Translations under genes and position numbers: made by a program
Assembly: GCA_947625425.1 (NCBI GenBank)
Contig: CANQOH010000001.1
Coordinates: 35,368 to 99,367 of the forward strand
Origin: an uncultured Bacilli bacterium
Lineage (GTDB): Bacteria > Bacillota_I > Bacilli_A > RF39 > UBA660
Direction of reading: 5' to 3'
Length of the DNA: 64,000 nt
In this document: one piece after another, positions 16,238 through 25,021 of the stretch
How the letters are laid out: each line of letters begins with the position of its first letter
How positions within the stretch are numbered: position 1 is the first letter of the stretch
The notes under the pieces: generated by a model
Databases searched by the model: none
What the model was told of the DNA's origin: nothing
What the model saw: only the letters and a program-made list of their open reading frames with translations

Positions 16238-18559
16238 ATGAAAAACAATTTACCAGTAATGCTTCTAAAGAGGATTGTCCTTCTGCCTTTTCAAGATGTA
16301 AGACTTGATTTAAGTAATGATATAAGTAACAAAGTTATTAACTTAGCGATGAATAAACATAATGGGGAGATTTTGATTGTCTGCCCAACAGATCCTTATG
16401 AAGAATCACCAGATGTATCTGATTTACCAGCAGTTGGTGTAGTTGGTAAAATCAAAAGTAAAATGGAGTTACAAAATGGTAATTTAAGACTGGTTGTTAG
16501 TGGAGTTAAAAGAGTTAAAATCTTAGAATATATTAATGAAATAGCTGATGGAGATATTTTAAAAGCTCACGTTATGGATATTGAAATACCTACTTATGAT
16601 GAAGTAGAAATAACAACTTTAAGAAGAAAAATATTAGAGCTTTTAAATGATTATATTGAATGTTCTTCAACAATTAGTAATAGTATTTTATCTAGTATTA
16701 AAGATTTAACTGATTTAAATAAGATTACAGATATAATAGTTTCTTTTATGCCTTTTACTATTGAAAAGAAATTATTATATATGCAAGAAGTAGATCCTTA
16801 TCATCGTGCTAATGCGTTAGTTTATGACTTATCGATTGAGTTACAAGTTGCACAATTAGATTTAAAATTAGATGATGCTTTAAGAGAAGATTTTGAACAA
16901 ACCCAAAAAGAAATTGTGCTTCGTGAGAAGATGGAGGCAATTAAAAAAGAACTTGGAGAGACCGATTTAAAAGATGAAATAATTGGTGATTATCTAGAAC
17001 GAATTAATAATTTAAAATGTGATGGTAAATTAAAAAATAAATTAGTTAATGAAGTTAAGAAGTTAGATTATACTAATGAAATGAGTCCCGAAGTAAGTAT
17101 TATTCGTAATTATTTAGATTTAGTTTTAGACTTACCATATGGAATTGTTTCTGAGGATGAAACTGATTTAGATAAGATTAAAAAGAGTCTTGATAAAACT
17201 CATTTTGGTTTAGATAAAGTTAAAGATCGTATCTTAGAATATATTGCCGTTAAAACACGTAATAAAAATTTAAGAAGTCCGATTATTTGTTTAGTTGGAC
17301 CACCTGGTGTAGGTAAAACTTCTTTAGCAATGGGAATTGCTAATAGTTTAAATAAAGAATTTTATAAGATAAGTGTTGGAGGACTTAATGATAGTGCTGA
17401 ATTAAATGGTCATAGAAGAACTTATATTGGTTCATCACCTGGTAAAATAATTCAAGCTTTAAAGAAATGTGGAACAGCTAATCCCCTAATCTTAATTGAT
17501 GAAATAGATAAGATGGTTAAAGATTATAAAGGTGATCCAGCCTCAGTCTTATTAGATATACTAGATCCAGAACAAAATAATAATTTTGTTGATAATTATG
17601 TCGAAGAAGCTTTTGATTTATCAGAAGTTATGTTTATATTAACAGCTAATTATGAAGAAGATATTCCAGATGCTTTATATGATCGTTTAGAAATTATTGA
17701 GTTATCTAGTTATACAGAGTTTGAAAAATTAGATATAGCAAAGAATTATTTAATACCAAATATATATAAAGAACATTTAGTTTGTAGTAAAGAAATTAGA
17801 TTTACTAATGATATTATTATGGAAGTTATTAATCGTTATACTAAGGAAGCTGGAGTACGTGATTTACAAAGAAATCTTAGTACAATAGTAAGAAAGATTG
17901 TAACTAAATCAGTTAGAGAAGTTAATAGTCCAATTAAAGTAACGGTTAAGAAGAGTGATTTAAATGAGTATTTAGGTCCTTATAAGTATGATATTAAAAA
18001 TGAAGCGATTACTAATCATATTGGTATGGTTAATGCTTTAGCTTATACACCAATGGGTGGAATGGTTATGCCAGTAGAAGCGACGTTATTTGATGGTAAA
18101 GGTGAATTTAAAGTTACAGGTATGATTGGGCAAGCTATGGATGAATCAGTTAATGTGGCAATTAGTTATATTAAAGCTAATCACAGTGAGTTTAATTTAA
18201 CAGAAAAAATCTTTAAGAATAAAGATATTCATATACATTTTTTAGAAGGAGCAATTAAAAAAGATGGTCCTTCAGCAGGAGTTTCAATAGCGACCGCTTT
18301 AATAAGTTTACTAGCTAATATTGAAGTACCTAAAGATATTGCAATGACAGGAGAAATATCTTTAAAAGGTGATGTCTTAAAAGTTGGGGGCTTAAAAGAA
18401 AAAATAATTGGGGCTTATAATGATGGCGTAAAGAAAATATTTATTCCTTATACAAATGCTTGTGATTTATCAGAAATACCAAAAGTAATAAAAGATAAAG
18501 TAAAAATTATTCTAGTTAAAAATTATAAAGAGATATTTAATGCTATTTTTAGTAATTAA
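16238..18559 (+). CDS. lon: ATP-dependent Lon protease
   Basis: 773 aa, standard LonA length. The N-terminal substrate-binding domain begins LPVMLLKRIVLLPFQD. The AAA+ module has Walker A GPPGVGKTS and Walker B LILIDEIDK. The C-terminal S16 protease has catalytic Ser in KDGPSAGV and Lys in GGLKEKIIGA. It degrades damaged and regulatory proteins in the cytoplasm. ATG 16238 has aaggaggc 6 bases upstream; the in-frame ATG 16214 adds an unrelated MLILRRRN and is rejected. Followed, as in Bacillus, by spoVID and ysxE homologues. Confidence 0.97.
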   Translation: MKNNLPVMLLKRIVLLPFQDVRLDLSNDISNKVINLAMNKHNGEILIVCPTDPYEESPDVSDLPAVGVVGKIKSKMELQNGNLRLVVSGVKRVKILEYINEIADGDILKAHVMDIEIPTYDEVEITTLRRKILELLNDYIECSSTISNSILSSIKDLTDLNKITDIIVSFMPFTIEKKLLYMQEVDPYHRANALVYDLSIELQVAQLDLKLDDALREDFEQTQKEIVLREKMEAIKKELGETDLKDEIIGDYLERINNLKCDGKLKNKLVNEVKKLDYTNEMSPEVSIIRNYLDLVLDLPYGIVSEDETDLDKIKKSLDKTHFGLDKVKDRILEYIAVKTRNKNLRSPIICLVGPPGVGKTSLAMGIANSLNKEFYKISVGGLNDSAELNGHRRTYIGSSPGKIIQALKKCGTANPLILIDEIDKMVKDYKGDPASVLLDILDPEQNNNFVDNYVEEAFDLSEVMFILTANYEEDIPDALYDRLEIIELSSYTEFEKLDIAKNYLIPNIYKEHLVCSKEIRFTNDIIMEVINRYTKEAGVRDLQRNLSTIVRKIVTKSVREVNSPIKVTVKKSDLNEYLGPYKYDIKNEAITNHIGMVNALAYTPMGGMVMPVEATLFDGKGEFKVTGMIGQAMDESVNVAISYIKANHSEFNLTEKIFKNKDIHIHFLEGAIKKDGPSAGVSIATALISLLANIEVPKDIAMTGEISLKGDVLKVGGLKEKIIGAYNDGVKKIFIPYTNACDLSEIPKVIKDKVKIILVKNYKEIFNAIFSN

Positions 18560-18598
18560 ATTCTCTTTTTTTCATAATATAAACTAGGAGGAATATAT

Positions 18599-19324
18599 AT
18601 GAAACAAGTTATACCTTTTAGTAAGGAGATTGTATTTAAAACAGCAATTGCTAGTATTACTAGTATTTCTTTAGAACATGAAGAAAAAGTTTATGATGGT
18701 GAGGTATCAGGAGACTTTATTATTTTTGGTGATTATAAAGCGCATAATGATACAACGGAGAAAGAATTATTTAAATATCGTTTACCATTTACTGCTATTT
18801 TACCAGAACATGTTATGATAAATACAGTTAAGGTTGATATTGAAGATTTTACTTATGATCAAATCGAAGAAGATGTAATTAAAGTTAATGTTGATTTTAG
18901 TATTACTTATGATGAAGAAGATGTACCGGAAGAAATAGAAGAAGTTGAAAACAGAGTTGAAGATGAAGTAATAGATGCTGCTGGGCAATTGCAAGCAGTA
19001 GAACAAATTGATGATGAAACAGTGAAAGAAATTGAAGAATTTTTACAAAAGAAAGAAGAACCAGTTGTCGAAGAAGATAATCGTGAAGTATTAAGTGTTG
19101 AAGAAACTACTAGTACGGAGAAGAAAGAAGCAGTTGAGGAAGTTACGGAAGTAAATAAAAATGAATATGTTAAATATCATATTCATATTGTCAAAGAAAA
19201 TGAGACGTTAGAACAAATTATTAAACTTTATGATACTTCATTAGATACAGTTAAATTATATAATGAAGTAGATAAATTAAAGATGGGAGATAAATTAATT
19301 ATTCCAGAATATCAAGATGACTAG
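18599..19324 (+). CDS. spoVID: SpoVID-like spore coat/LysM protein
   Basis: 241 aa. The N-terminal ~110 residues have the SPOCS/SpoVID pattern (ITSISLEHEEKVYDGEVSGDFIIFGDYK, then FKYRLPFTAILPE). A long acidic linker rich in Glu follows, and a C-terminal LysM domain (YHIHIVKENETLEQIIKLYD...KMGDKLIIPE). In B. subtilis SpoVID sits at the forespore surface and anchors the coat via peptidoglycan and partner binding. This protein is shorter than the Bacillus one because of a reduced linker. The gene order lon-spoVID-ysxE agrees. Shine-Dalgarno aggagg; it overlaps the next gene by 8 bases. Confidence 0.8.
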   Translation: MKQVIPFSKEIVFKTAIASITSISLEHEEKVYDGEVSGDFIIFGDYKAHNDTTEKELFKYRLPFTAILPEHVMINTVKVDIEDFTYDQIEEDVIKVNVDFSITYDEEDVPEEIEEVENRVEDEVIDAAGQLQAVEQIDDETVKEIEEFLQKKEEPVVEEDNREVLSVEETTSTEKKEAVEEVTEVNKNEYVKYHIHIVKENETLEQIIKLYDTSLDTVKLYNEVDKLKMGDKLIIPEYQDD

Positions 19325-20192
19325 AAGTTTAGAAGTATTTAATGAGATTTATAAACCTTATAAGATTACAAGGAAGAATAAAGTTTATATTGTTAATACA
19401 ATGGATGGCGATTATGCATTAAAAGAAAATCCTCAGATAAATTATAAAGATTTATATAAATATTTAAAAAGTCGTAATTTTAATTATCTACCTAATATGT
19501 CTTTAGATAGTAGAGATGATTTATTAGTTTTAGAATATCAAGATGATATTAGTATAGATAAAGAACAAAAAGCTTTAGATTTAATTGAATTAGTAGGTTT
19601 ATTACATAGTAAGACGAGTTATTTTAAAAGTGTGACTAATGATAAATATAAAGAGGTTTATGAAAAGATTAATAGTAATATTTTATATTTAAGTAATTTA
19701 TATGAAGATTATTTTAATAAGTTTTTACAAGAAGAATATTTAACACCTAGTCATTATTTGTTTTTAAGAAATTATTCTTTAATATATAAAGCTAATATGT
19801 ATGTTAAAGATAAGTTAGACGAATGGTTTAGAATGATTAAAGATAAGAATAAAGAACGAGTAGCTTTAGTACATAATAATTTAAAATTAGATCATTTTCT
19901 TAAAAATGATGAAGAGTATTTAATTAGTTGGGATAATTATACGATAGATAGTCCCGTTTTAGATTTATATCATTTTTATCAAAATGAATGGTTAAATATA
20001 TCTTTTAGTGAGATTTTTTTAAAGTATAATGATGTTTTTAGTTTATTACCAGAAGAAAAAGTATTTTTAGATATTTTAATTAGTTTACCTTTAACTATTA
20101 ATTTTACAGATAATGAGTTAAATAATTGTCAAATGGTTAGAGAGTTAATTAATTATTTAAATAGTTCAGCTAAAATAGTATTTAATGCTTAG
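19317..20192 (+). CDS. ysxE: YsxE-like spore-coat kinase homologue
   Basis: 291 aa. Aminoglycoside-phosphotransferase-like fold as in the CotS/CotI/YsxE/YutH coat proteins. The nucleotide strand has GDYALKENP, and the Brenner-like catalytic segment reads ALVHNNLKLDHFL, where the canonical H-G-D is H-N-N, so the catalytic Asp is replaced. The second metal site reads ISWDNYTIDSPVLDLYHFY, retaining the Asp. It is therefore likely a coat structural pseudokinase. The start overlaps spoVID, as expected of a coat operon. The 3' end overlaps a convergent small gene by 4 bases. Confidence 0.75.
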   Translation: MTRSLEVFNEIYKPYKITRKNKVYIVNTMDGDYALKENPQINYKDLYKYLKSRNFNYLPNMSLDSRDDLLVLEYQDDISIDKEQKALDLIELVGLLHSKTSYFKSVTNDKYKEVYEKINSNILYLSNLYEDYFNKFLQEEYLTPSHYLFLRNYSLIYKANMYVKDKLDEWFRMIKDKNKERVALVHNNLKLDHFLKNDEEYLISWDNYTIDSPVLDLYHFYQNEWLNISFSEIFLKYNDVFSLLPEEKVFLDILISLPLTINFTDNELNNCQMVRELINYLNSSAKIVFNA

Positions 20193-20371
20193 AAAGGCCA
20201 TAATAAACGGAATAATAAAAAGAATAAAATAAAGGTTTCAATAAGTAAGACAATGATATTAAAACGTAATGGAAGAACTAAAGTAATAATTATTTGATAA
20301 AAGATTAAGATACTTAGGCAAAAGATAAAGATTAGAGTTAAAAAGGAATTACGTGGACGTTTTGGTCGCAT
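20189..20371 (-). CDS. small two-helix membrane protein
   Basis: 60 aa. A basic N-terminus (MRPKRPRNS) precedes two hydrophobic segments (residues ~10-30 and ~38-57). ATG at 20371 on the minus strand follows agggtgat, the same ribosome-site type seen elsewhere in this window, so it is probably real. Function unknown. It is convergent with the ysxE-like gene with a 4-base tail overlap. Confidence 0.55.
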   Translation of the reverse strand: MRPKRPRNSFLTLIFIFCLSILIFYQIIITLVLPLRFNIIVLLIETFILFFLLFRLLWPF

Positions 20372-20443
20372 TATGATCACCCTAATATAAAATATGATAA
20401 AGAAACTTTATTTGTTTCTTTTATTTTGTAAATCTAATATTAA

Positions 20444-20472
20444 TTGACAATTAAATAATAACTTAATATAAT
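20444..20472 (+). promoter_or_regulatory. consensus sigma-A promoter of the 52-aa gene
   Basis: TTGACA at 20444-20449, 17-base spacer, TATAAT at 20467-20472; a perfect consensus. The predicted leader is ~100 nt. Confidence 0.85.
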
Positions 20473-20483
20473 ATTTGAACTAT

Positions 20484-20550
20484 GAAATTTGTTTGCCTTC
20501 ATTCTAATTAATTGATATAATTGATTTATAATAGATGGCAGTTAAATTTC
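20484..20550 (+). promoter_or_regulatory. long leader stem upstream of the 52-aa gene
   Basis: 20484-20497 (gaaatttgtttgcc) pairs with 20537-20550 (ggcagttaaatttc) over 14 positions with one mismatch and two G-T pairs. It encloses an AT-rich loop and starts just after the predicted transcription start. The ribosome site lies ~20 bases after the stem. Confidence 0.5.
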
Positions 20551-20581
20551 TTGAAGCAAAAATAAGGATGGAGGATTTCTT

Positions 20582-20740
20582 ATGCAAAATATAGTAAAGA
20601 GCTTTAAAAGCAAGGAACAAAAGAAGAGAGTTTCTACTTTACTATCAAAATCTAAAGAGATGAACTTGATAAAAGATCATATTCAAGCTTTTGAAGATGT
20701 TCCTGTCAAGTTTGAAGAGCATAAGGGAACAGTTAAATAA
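20582..20740 (+). CDS. 52-aa basic cytoplasmic protein, unknown
   Basis: 52 aa, Lys-rich (~12 Lys), no hydrophobic segment, probably helical. It begins MQNIVKSFKSKEQKK and ends EEHKGTVK. Shine-Dalgarno ggagg lies ~8 bases before ATG 20582. It has its own perfect promoter, a structured leader and a terminator (20786-20818), so it is an independent transcription unit expressed strongly. I do not recognise the family. The charge pattern could suit nucleic-acid or protein binding, but nothing shows that directly. Confidence 0.7.
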   Translation: MQNIVKSFKSKEQKKRVSTLLSKSKEMNLIKDHIQAFEDVPVKFEEHKGTVK

Positions 20741-20785
20741 GTTTTATCTTTTGTTTATAATAAATTAATATAGTCTTTTATTTTT

Positions 20786-20819
20786 AGGACAACTATAAAA
20801 ATGGTTGTTCTTTTTTTAA
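20786..20819 (+). terminator. intrinsic terminator
   Basis: An 11-bp stem with G-T pairs (aggacaactat with atggttgttct) followed by seven T. It ends the 52-aa gene transcript. Confidence 0.75.
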
Positions 20820-20874
20820 TCTTTATTTGTTTCTTTTTTTATGTTAAAATTATTTTAGATAGTAGGTGAGCTAA

Positions 20875-21792
20875 ATGAATAGAAAGTATTACTTGGTATT
20901 GATATTAGTATTAAGTGTTTCAGTATTACTTTTAGGTCTTTCTTATTCTAAAGATTCGAGTAATAATATATATACTTCAGAATTTGAAAGTTATGATCAT
21001 AGTTTAAAAATATCTACTTCAGATAATATAAAAGAAGTTAAAGTAGAAGACTTTATTAGTCGTGATATAGGAGTTATTAATAATGGTGTAGTTAAAGCAA
21101 CATTTGTAGTTGAAGTCTTAACTAATTCGTTAGATGGTTTAACTTATAGTATTAATAATGGAGAAGTACAAAAGTTAGATGATAATATTATTTATACCCA
21201 AGAGTTAGATGCTTTAGGAGCAGATAATGATAATGACTTTACGAGTTTTAATATCAAGATTTATAACAATACTTCAGAAGCTAAAGTAGTTACTTTAAAA
21301 ATATATCAACAAGCGAACTTATTAAAAGATAAAATTGTTATTTCACCTAATGTTTATAAAGATGAATTAGATAATTATCATTATTATGGGGATGAAGTAA
21401 ATAATTATGTTAAATATAATAATATCCTTTATCGTATTGTAGGTTTAATGAATAATCGTATTGTTTTAGTTGAAGATGAAATAAAGAATAGTACTTATAA
21501 TCCTTTAGAAGATGATTATTTAAGTATTGATGATTATTTAGCAAGTTTTAATGATAATAATGTTAATCTTAATAATGTAAGAAATTATCATTCATGGTTA
21601 ACTGATAGTTATTGGTTACTAAATACTTATGGTGATAATGAAGCTTATTATTTAGATAATGGTTTAATCGTAAGAAAAAATAAAAATAATAATTTAGGGG
21701 CAAGAAAAATAATTAAATTATATATTGATGCGGAGATTATCTTGGGGGATGGTAGTAAGAATAATCCTTATGAGGTAGTGTATGGTAGTTAA
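20875..21792 (+). CDS. membrane-anchored envelope protein A
   Basis: 305 aa. An N-terminal signal anchor (residues 5-24) precedes two extracytoplasmic parts: a beta-rich domain to about residue 155, then a C-terminal module with NYVKYNNILYRIVGL, IVLVEDE, SYWLL and the ending DGSKNNPYEVV. The C-terminal module recurs in the gene at 25022, so they are paralogues of a surface-protein family, possibly DUF6273-like (tentative). aggtgag precedes the ATG. It overlaps the next gene by 11 bases. Confidence 0.6.
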   Translation: MNRKYYLVLILVLSVSVLLLGLSYSKDSSNNIYTSEFESYDHSLKISTSDNIKEVKVEDFISRDIGVINNGVVKATFVVEVLTNSLDGLTYSINNGEVQKLDDNIIYTQELDALGADNDNDFTSFNIKIYNNTSEAKVVTLKIYQQANLLKDKIVISPNVYKDELDNYHYYGDEVNNYVKYNNILYRIVGLMNNRIVLVEDEIKNSTYNPLEDDYLSIDDYLASFNDNNVNLNNVRNYHSWLTDSYWLLNTYGDNEAYYLDNGLIVRKNKNNNLGARKIIKLYIDAEIILGDGSKNNPYEVVYGS

Positions 21793-22273
21793 TAATGTAT
21801 TAAAAAGACAAATCTTTTTTGAAATCTTAGCGTTACTTTTTTTAGTCTTTTCAATTTGCTATGCCTTTGCAGCAATTAATAAAGGACAAGCTAATAAAGT
21901 AGCAGATTATAAAGGTTTTGTTTCTGTATTAGATGATACTAAAGTAAAAGGAATTCAATATTTAAGTAATGGTGAAGGTTTAAATCAAGAAGGTATTACT
22001 TATACAGTTACTAATAATAATAAACAAAATGAAACATATAAAGTAGTTATAGAACCTAGTCTTAGAGATGATAAGATTTTATCTAAAGTAAGAATTGGCA
22101 TTGATGATTTATATGTATATGAATTAAGTGATTTAGAAAAAATAGGTAACGGATATGTTATTATTACTAATAATTTAGAAGCTGGTTATACTAAAGTGCA
22201 TAATATTAAAATATGGTTTAGTGATGAAGTACCAGAAAATAATTTAACTTTTGATTATACTTTAGTTAGATAA
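21782..22273 (+). CDS. membrane-anchored envelope protein B
   Basis: 163 aa. A basic N-terminus and one hydrophobic segment (residues ~11-32, ending YAFAA, which could be cleaved) precede a ~130-residue beta-rich extracytoplasmic domain with no cysteines. Its pattern (YTVTNNNKQNETYKVVIEP) resembles the first domain of the upstream protein. The gaggtagtgt ribosome site lies inside the upstream gene, so the two are coupled. Function unknown; probably partners at the cell surface. Confidence 0.55.
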   Translation: MVVNNVLKRQIFFEILALLFLVFSICYAFAAINKGQANKVADYKGFVSVLDDTKVKGIQYLSNGEGLNQEGITYTVTNNNKQNETYKVVIEPSLRDDKILSKVRIGIDDLYVYELSDLEKIGNGYVIITNNLEAGYTKVHNIKIWFSDEVPENNLTFDYTLVR

Positions 22274-23105
22274 AGATAGTTATTAAAAGAAAAGTTATAA
22301 AGAAAAAGATTATTAGATGAAGAAAACGATAAAATAAGTATTTAGGATAGTTAATTAAAGTATCATTTATGATACTTTTTATTTGGCATTCAATACATAA
22401 ACCACAAGTAGATATAGAGATAAGGGTAAAGATTAATTTAATAGTTAAAGGAATATTAATAAGACTTAGATTATTTAGAGAGGTTGTTATTTCTAAAAGA
22501 CTTAAAACAAATGATTTAAGATAGATGTTTTTAATTTTGGTTAAAGGTAAAGTATTAAAGAAGATAATAGTACCTAAGATAGTTATTAAAGTATTAATAT
22601 TTTTCTTAATACTTGTAATTAAGGTATTAAAAAAGGAATAGTTTTGCTTAGTAAAGGATAGTTTTGGAGGCTTTATTATTTTGATTAAGAAGATATTAGA
22701 GATTATATTACTTAACATAATTAAAAGAGCTATTTTTGAATTAAAGATTAGTTTTAAGAAGGTATAAGTAAAGATAGGAGAGGTATATTTAGTTACAGCA
22801 AGTAATTTAGTTAAATCTTGATTATATTTATTTAAGATATAAGCATTAGATGGACTACCAGAGATAATACTTAGGAGATAGATATAATTTAGATGGAAGT
22901 ATTTATTTAAGTAATAGGGAAGATTAGAATGATAAATTAGATCAGCAATAATAAAAGTAGGGAATAAAGTAGGAAGTATTTTTTTTAACCAAATGGTTAT
23001 ACTATAGATAGTTTTAGTAGTTAAATATTCATTATTAGTTAGACAATAGATAAAATAAATAAGAATTATTGTCAATAAAATGGTTTCTTTTAGGATATTT
23101 TTCAT
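22266..23105 (-). CDS. ylbJ: YlbJ-like sporulation integral membrane protein
   Basis: 279 aa with about seven or eight hydrophobic helices. Signature features are WLKKILPTLFPTFIIADLI, the glycine-serine motif SGSPSNAYIL (YlbJ: SGxPSG) and CGLCIECQIKS near the end. YlbJ proteins belong to the nucleoside-recognition/Gate superfamily and are needed for spore formation in B. subtilis. At 279 aa it is well short of the usual ~400 aa. It is divergent from the YlbL-type protease, its neighbour in Bacillus too. gaaggta lies before ATG 23105. Confidence 0.72.
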   Translation of the reverse strand: MKNILKETILLTIILIYFIYCLTNNEYLTTKTIYSITIWLKKILPTLFPTFIIADLIYHSNLPYYLNKYFHLNYIYLLSIISGSPSNAYILNKYNQDLTKLLAVTKYTSPIFTYTFLKLIFNSKIALLIMLSNIISNIFLIKIIKPPKLSFTKQNYSFFNTLITSIKKNINTLITILGTIIFFNTLPLTKIKNIYLKSFVLSLLEITTSLNNLSLINIPLTIKLIFTLISISTCGLCIECQIKSIINDTLINYPKYLFYRFLHLIIFFFITFLLITIFI

Positions 23106-23145
23106 ATTTTACCTTCATAAATGATATAATATTTAAGGTGATATA

Positions 23146-24153
23146 ATGTTTACTAATCTATATGAAAAAATAAAAAATTTTATGAAAGATAATTTATTTT
23201 ATATAGTTATAATATTTTTACTTTTAATAACATTTATTGATTTACCATATGATGTTGAAATGCCAGGAGGTATTATTGATTTAGAAAATAGAGTTTTAGT
23301 AAATGGTGAAGAAGTAAAAATAGATGGTTCTTTTAATATGGCTTATGTTTCGGTCATTAGAGGGAAGATTCCTTATGTTGTTATGGGACTTTTATTACCG
23401 GATTGGGAAGTAGTTAAACAAAGTGATTCAATGTATGAAAATGAGACAGTTAAAGATGCAGAGAAACGTGATAAGTTAGAATTAGAACAAAGTAAAGATT
23501 ATGCAACAGTAGCAGCAATGGAAGCGGCAGGTATTGCTTATGAAATTGGAGATAAAACCAATTATATTGCTTATATTGATCCAAAAGCTGATACTGATTT
23601 AAAGATTGGGGATAATATTATTGCTGTTAATGATCAAGAATTGTTTGATATTAATGAATTAAGTGATTTAGTTCAAAAAGCCAAAGAAGGCGAAACTTTA
23701 AATGTTAAAGTCATAAGAAATGATAAAGAAGTTAATGCTAAAGCTAAAGTATTTGTTGAAGATGGTAAGAAGTATATGGGAATATCAGCTCTTACAACAT
23801 TTGATATAGATAGTGATTTACGAGTAGAGATTACTTCTAAAGATAAAGAATCTGGTCCTAGTGGAGGACTAATGATGGCTTTAATGACTTATAATGCTAT
23901 TACTAAACAAGATTTAACACATGGTAAGAAGATTGTGGGAACAGGTACTATTGCTTTAGATGGCACTGTTGGAGAAATTGGTGGCGTTAAATATAAGTTA
24001 ATGGGAGCTGTTAAAAATAAAGCTGATGTCTTTTTAGTACCAGAAGGTAACTATGAAGAAGCAATGAAAGTTAAGAAAGATAAAAAATATAAAATAGAGA
24101 TTGTTAAAGTAAGTAAATTACAAGATGCAATTGATTACTTGGAGGGATTATAA
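23146..24153 (+). CDS. ylbL: PDZ/Lon-like S16 membrane protease (YlbL/SepM type)
   Basis: 335 aa. One transmembrane helix (residues ~17-34), then FDLPYDVEMPGG-type family motif (LPYDVEMPGG), a PDZ domain (TDLKIGDNIIAVNDQELFDINEL) and a C-terminal S16 protease with Ser in SGPSGGLMMAL and Lys in GGVKYKLMGA. The active site faces outside. Homologues are YlbL (B. subtilis DNA-damage recovery) and SepM (streptococcal competence peptide processing). Start at 23146 follows aaggtgat. It ends in a TAATG overlap with the HD gene. Confidence 0.9.
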   Translation: MFTNLYEKIKNFMKDNLFYIVIIFLLLITFIDLPYDVEMPGGIIDLENRVLVNGEEVKIDGSFNMAYVSVIRGKIPYVVMGLLLPDWEVVKQSDSMYENETVKDAEKRDKLELEQSKDYATVAAMEAAGIAYEIGDKTNYIAYIDPKADTDLKIGDNIIAVNDQELFDINELSDLVQKAKEGETLNVKVIRNDKEVNAKAKVFVEDGKKYMGISALTTFDIDSDLRVEITSKDKESGPSGGLMMALMTYNAITKQDLTHGKKIVGTGTIALDGTVGEIGGVKYKLMGAVKNKADVFLVPEGNYEEAMKVKKDKKYKIEIVKVSKLQDAIDYLEGL

Positions 24154-24764
24154 TGAATTACTACGATAATGATATTATTAAATATATTGATTCATCAATT
24201 GTTTTGAATCCGTTTTTTGATGAATGGTATCAAATAGTTGAAGATATTTTAAGAAATCCAGAATTTCAAAAGAGAAAGTTATTTATGCATCATTATAACT
24301 TATCGGTTTGGGATCATTCGATTTTAGTTTCTTTTAAAGCTTTTATGGCTAGTCGTTACTTTGGTGCTTCACCTAGAATATGTGCGATAGCCGGTTTATT
24401 ACATGACTTTTACAGTCAAGCATGGATTAGTACTCCAGAGTTAGAAAAGTTAGAAAATGGTCGTTATGTTAAAGCTTTAAAAGAACCTAAACCTTGGTAT
24501 AAAATGCATGGATTTACCCATGCTAAAGATGCTTCTATTAACTATGTTAAATACTTTCCAGAATTAGAAGATAAAAAGATTACCAATTGTATTTTAAGAC
24601 ATATGTTTCCTTTAAATATAATTCCACCAAGATATAAAGAAGGTTTTATTATAACAGCAGTTGATAAATTAAATAGTGTTCATGAATTACCTAGTATTAC
24701 TTATGTATCTAAGAAAGTTATTCATAAAACATATAAAATACTATCAGATATTAATCGTATTTAA
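24153..24764 (+). CDS. HD-domain phosphohydrolase
   Basis: 203 aa. Metal-binding residues of an HD domain appear in order: HHYNLSVWDHS, GLLHDF (the HD pair), HGFTHAKDA, RHMFPL and VDKLNS. Such proteins hydrolyse phosphate esters of nucleotides or related compounds; the substrate is not evident. The start overlaps the ylbL stop, so both are probably one operon. No transmembrane segment. A 12-base palindrome covers the stop codon. Confidence 0.8.
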   Translation: MNYYDNDIIKYIDSSIVLNPFFDEWYQIVEDILRNPEFQKRKLFMHHYNLSVWDHSILVSFKAFMASRYFGASPRICAIAGLLHDFYSQAWISTPELEKLENGRYVKALKEPKPWYKMHGFTHAKDASINYVKYFPELEDKKITNCILRHMFPLNIIPPRYKEGFIITAVDKLNSVHELPSITYVSKKVIHKTYKILSDINRI

Positions 24765-24775
24765 TTGACGTCAAT
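24764..24775. repeat. 12-bp perfect palindrome
   Basis: attgacgtcaat reads the same on both strands and lies at the end of the HD gene, ~25 bases before the promoter of the 26-aa gene. It could be a regulator site. Confidence 0.4.
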
Positions 24776-24799
24776 CATTGTTAAATTTTGGTAAATAGG

Positions 24800-24828
24800 T
24801 TGCGCTTAATTAGATGATTTTGTACAAT
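24800..24828 (+). promoter_or_regulatory. promoter of the 26-aa membrane peptide gene
   Basis: TTGCGC (24800-24805), 17-base spacer, TACAAT (24823-24828). The predicted transcript starts only ~20 bases before the ATG. Confidence 0.5.
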
Positions 24829-24852
24829 AAATATAGTTTGGAGGAATAGTAT

Positions 24853-24933
24853 ATGAAACAAGATGCTTTATCAAGATATTTAGTTATACTATTTTTAACA
24901 ATAATCGCAATTTTAATTACGATTAGTGCTTAG
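24853..24933 (+). CDS. 26-aa single-helix membrane peptide
   Basis: 26 aa. A charged N-terminus (MKQDALSR) precedes a continuous hydrophobic helix to the C-terminus. Translation signals are strong: ggagg at 24840-24844, 8 bases before the ATG. The stop codon adjoins an intrinsic terminator, and a promoter-like pair lies just upstream, making a complete mini-gene. It could be a sporulation miniprotein, a regulator of a membrane complex or a type I toxin; no antisense RNA gene is evident. The family is not recognised. Confidence 0.65.
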   Translation: MKQDALSRYLVILFLTIIAILITISA

Positions 24934-24957
24934 ATTGATTTTATCAATCTTTTTTTA
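24932..24957 (+). terminator. intrinsic terminator of the 26-aa gene
   Basis: Stem agattga (24932-24938) and tcaatct (24944-24950), 5-base loop, then seven T. Confidence 0.85.
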
Positions 24958-25021
24958 TGGTATTAATTGATTTTTATTTATAAATAATTTATAATTAAAT
25001 AAGATATGGGAGTGTTATTGT

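Noticed and set aside
16214..16240. Earlier in-frame start of lon
   Set aside because: It adds MLILRRRN, which is foreign to Lon, and has no ribosome site; aaggaggc points to ATG 16238.
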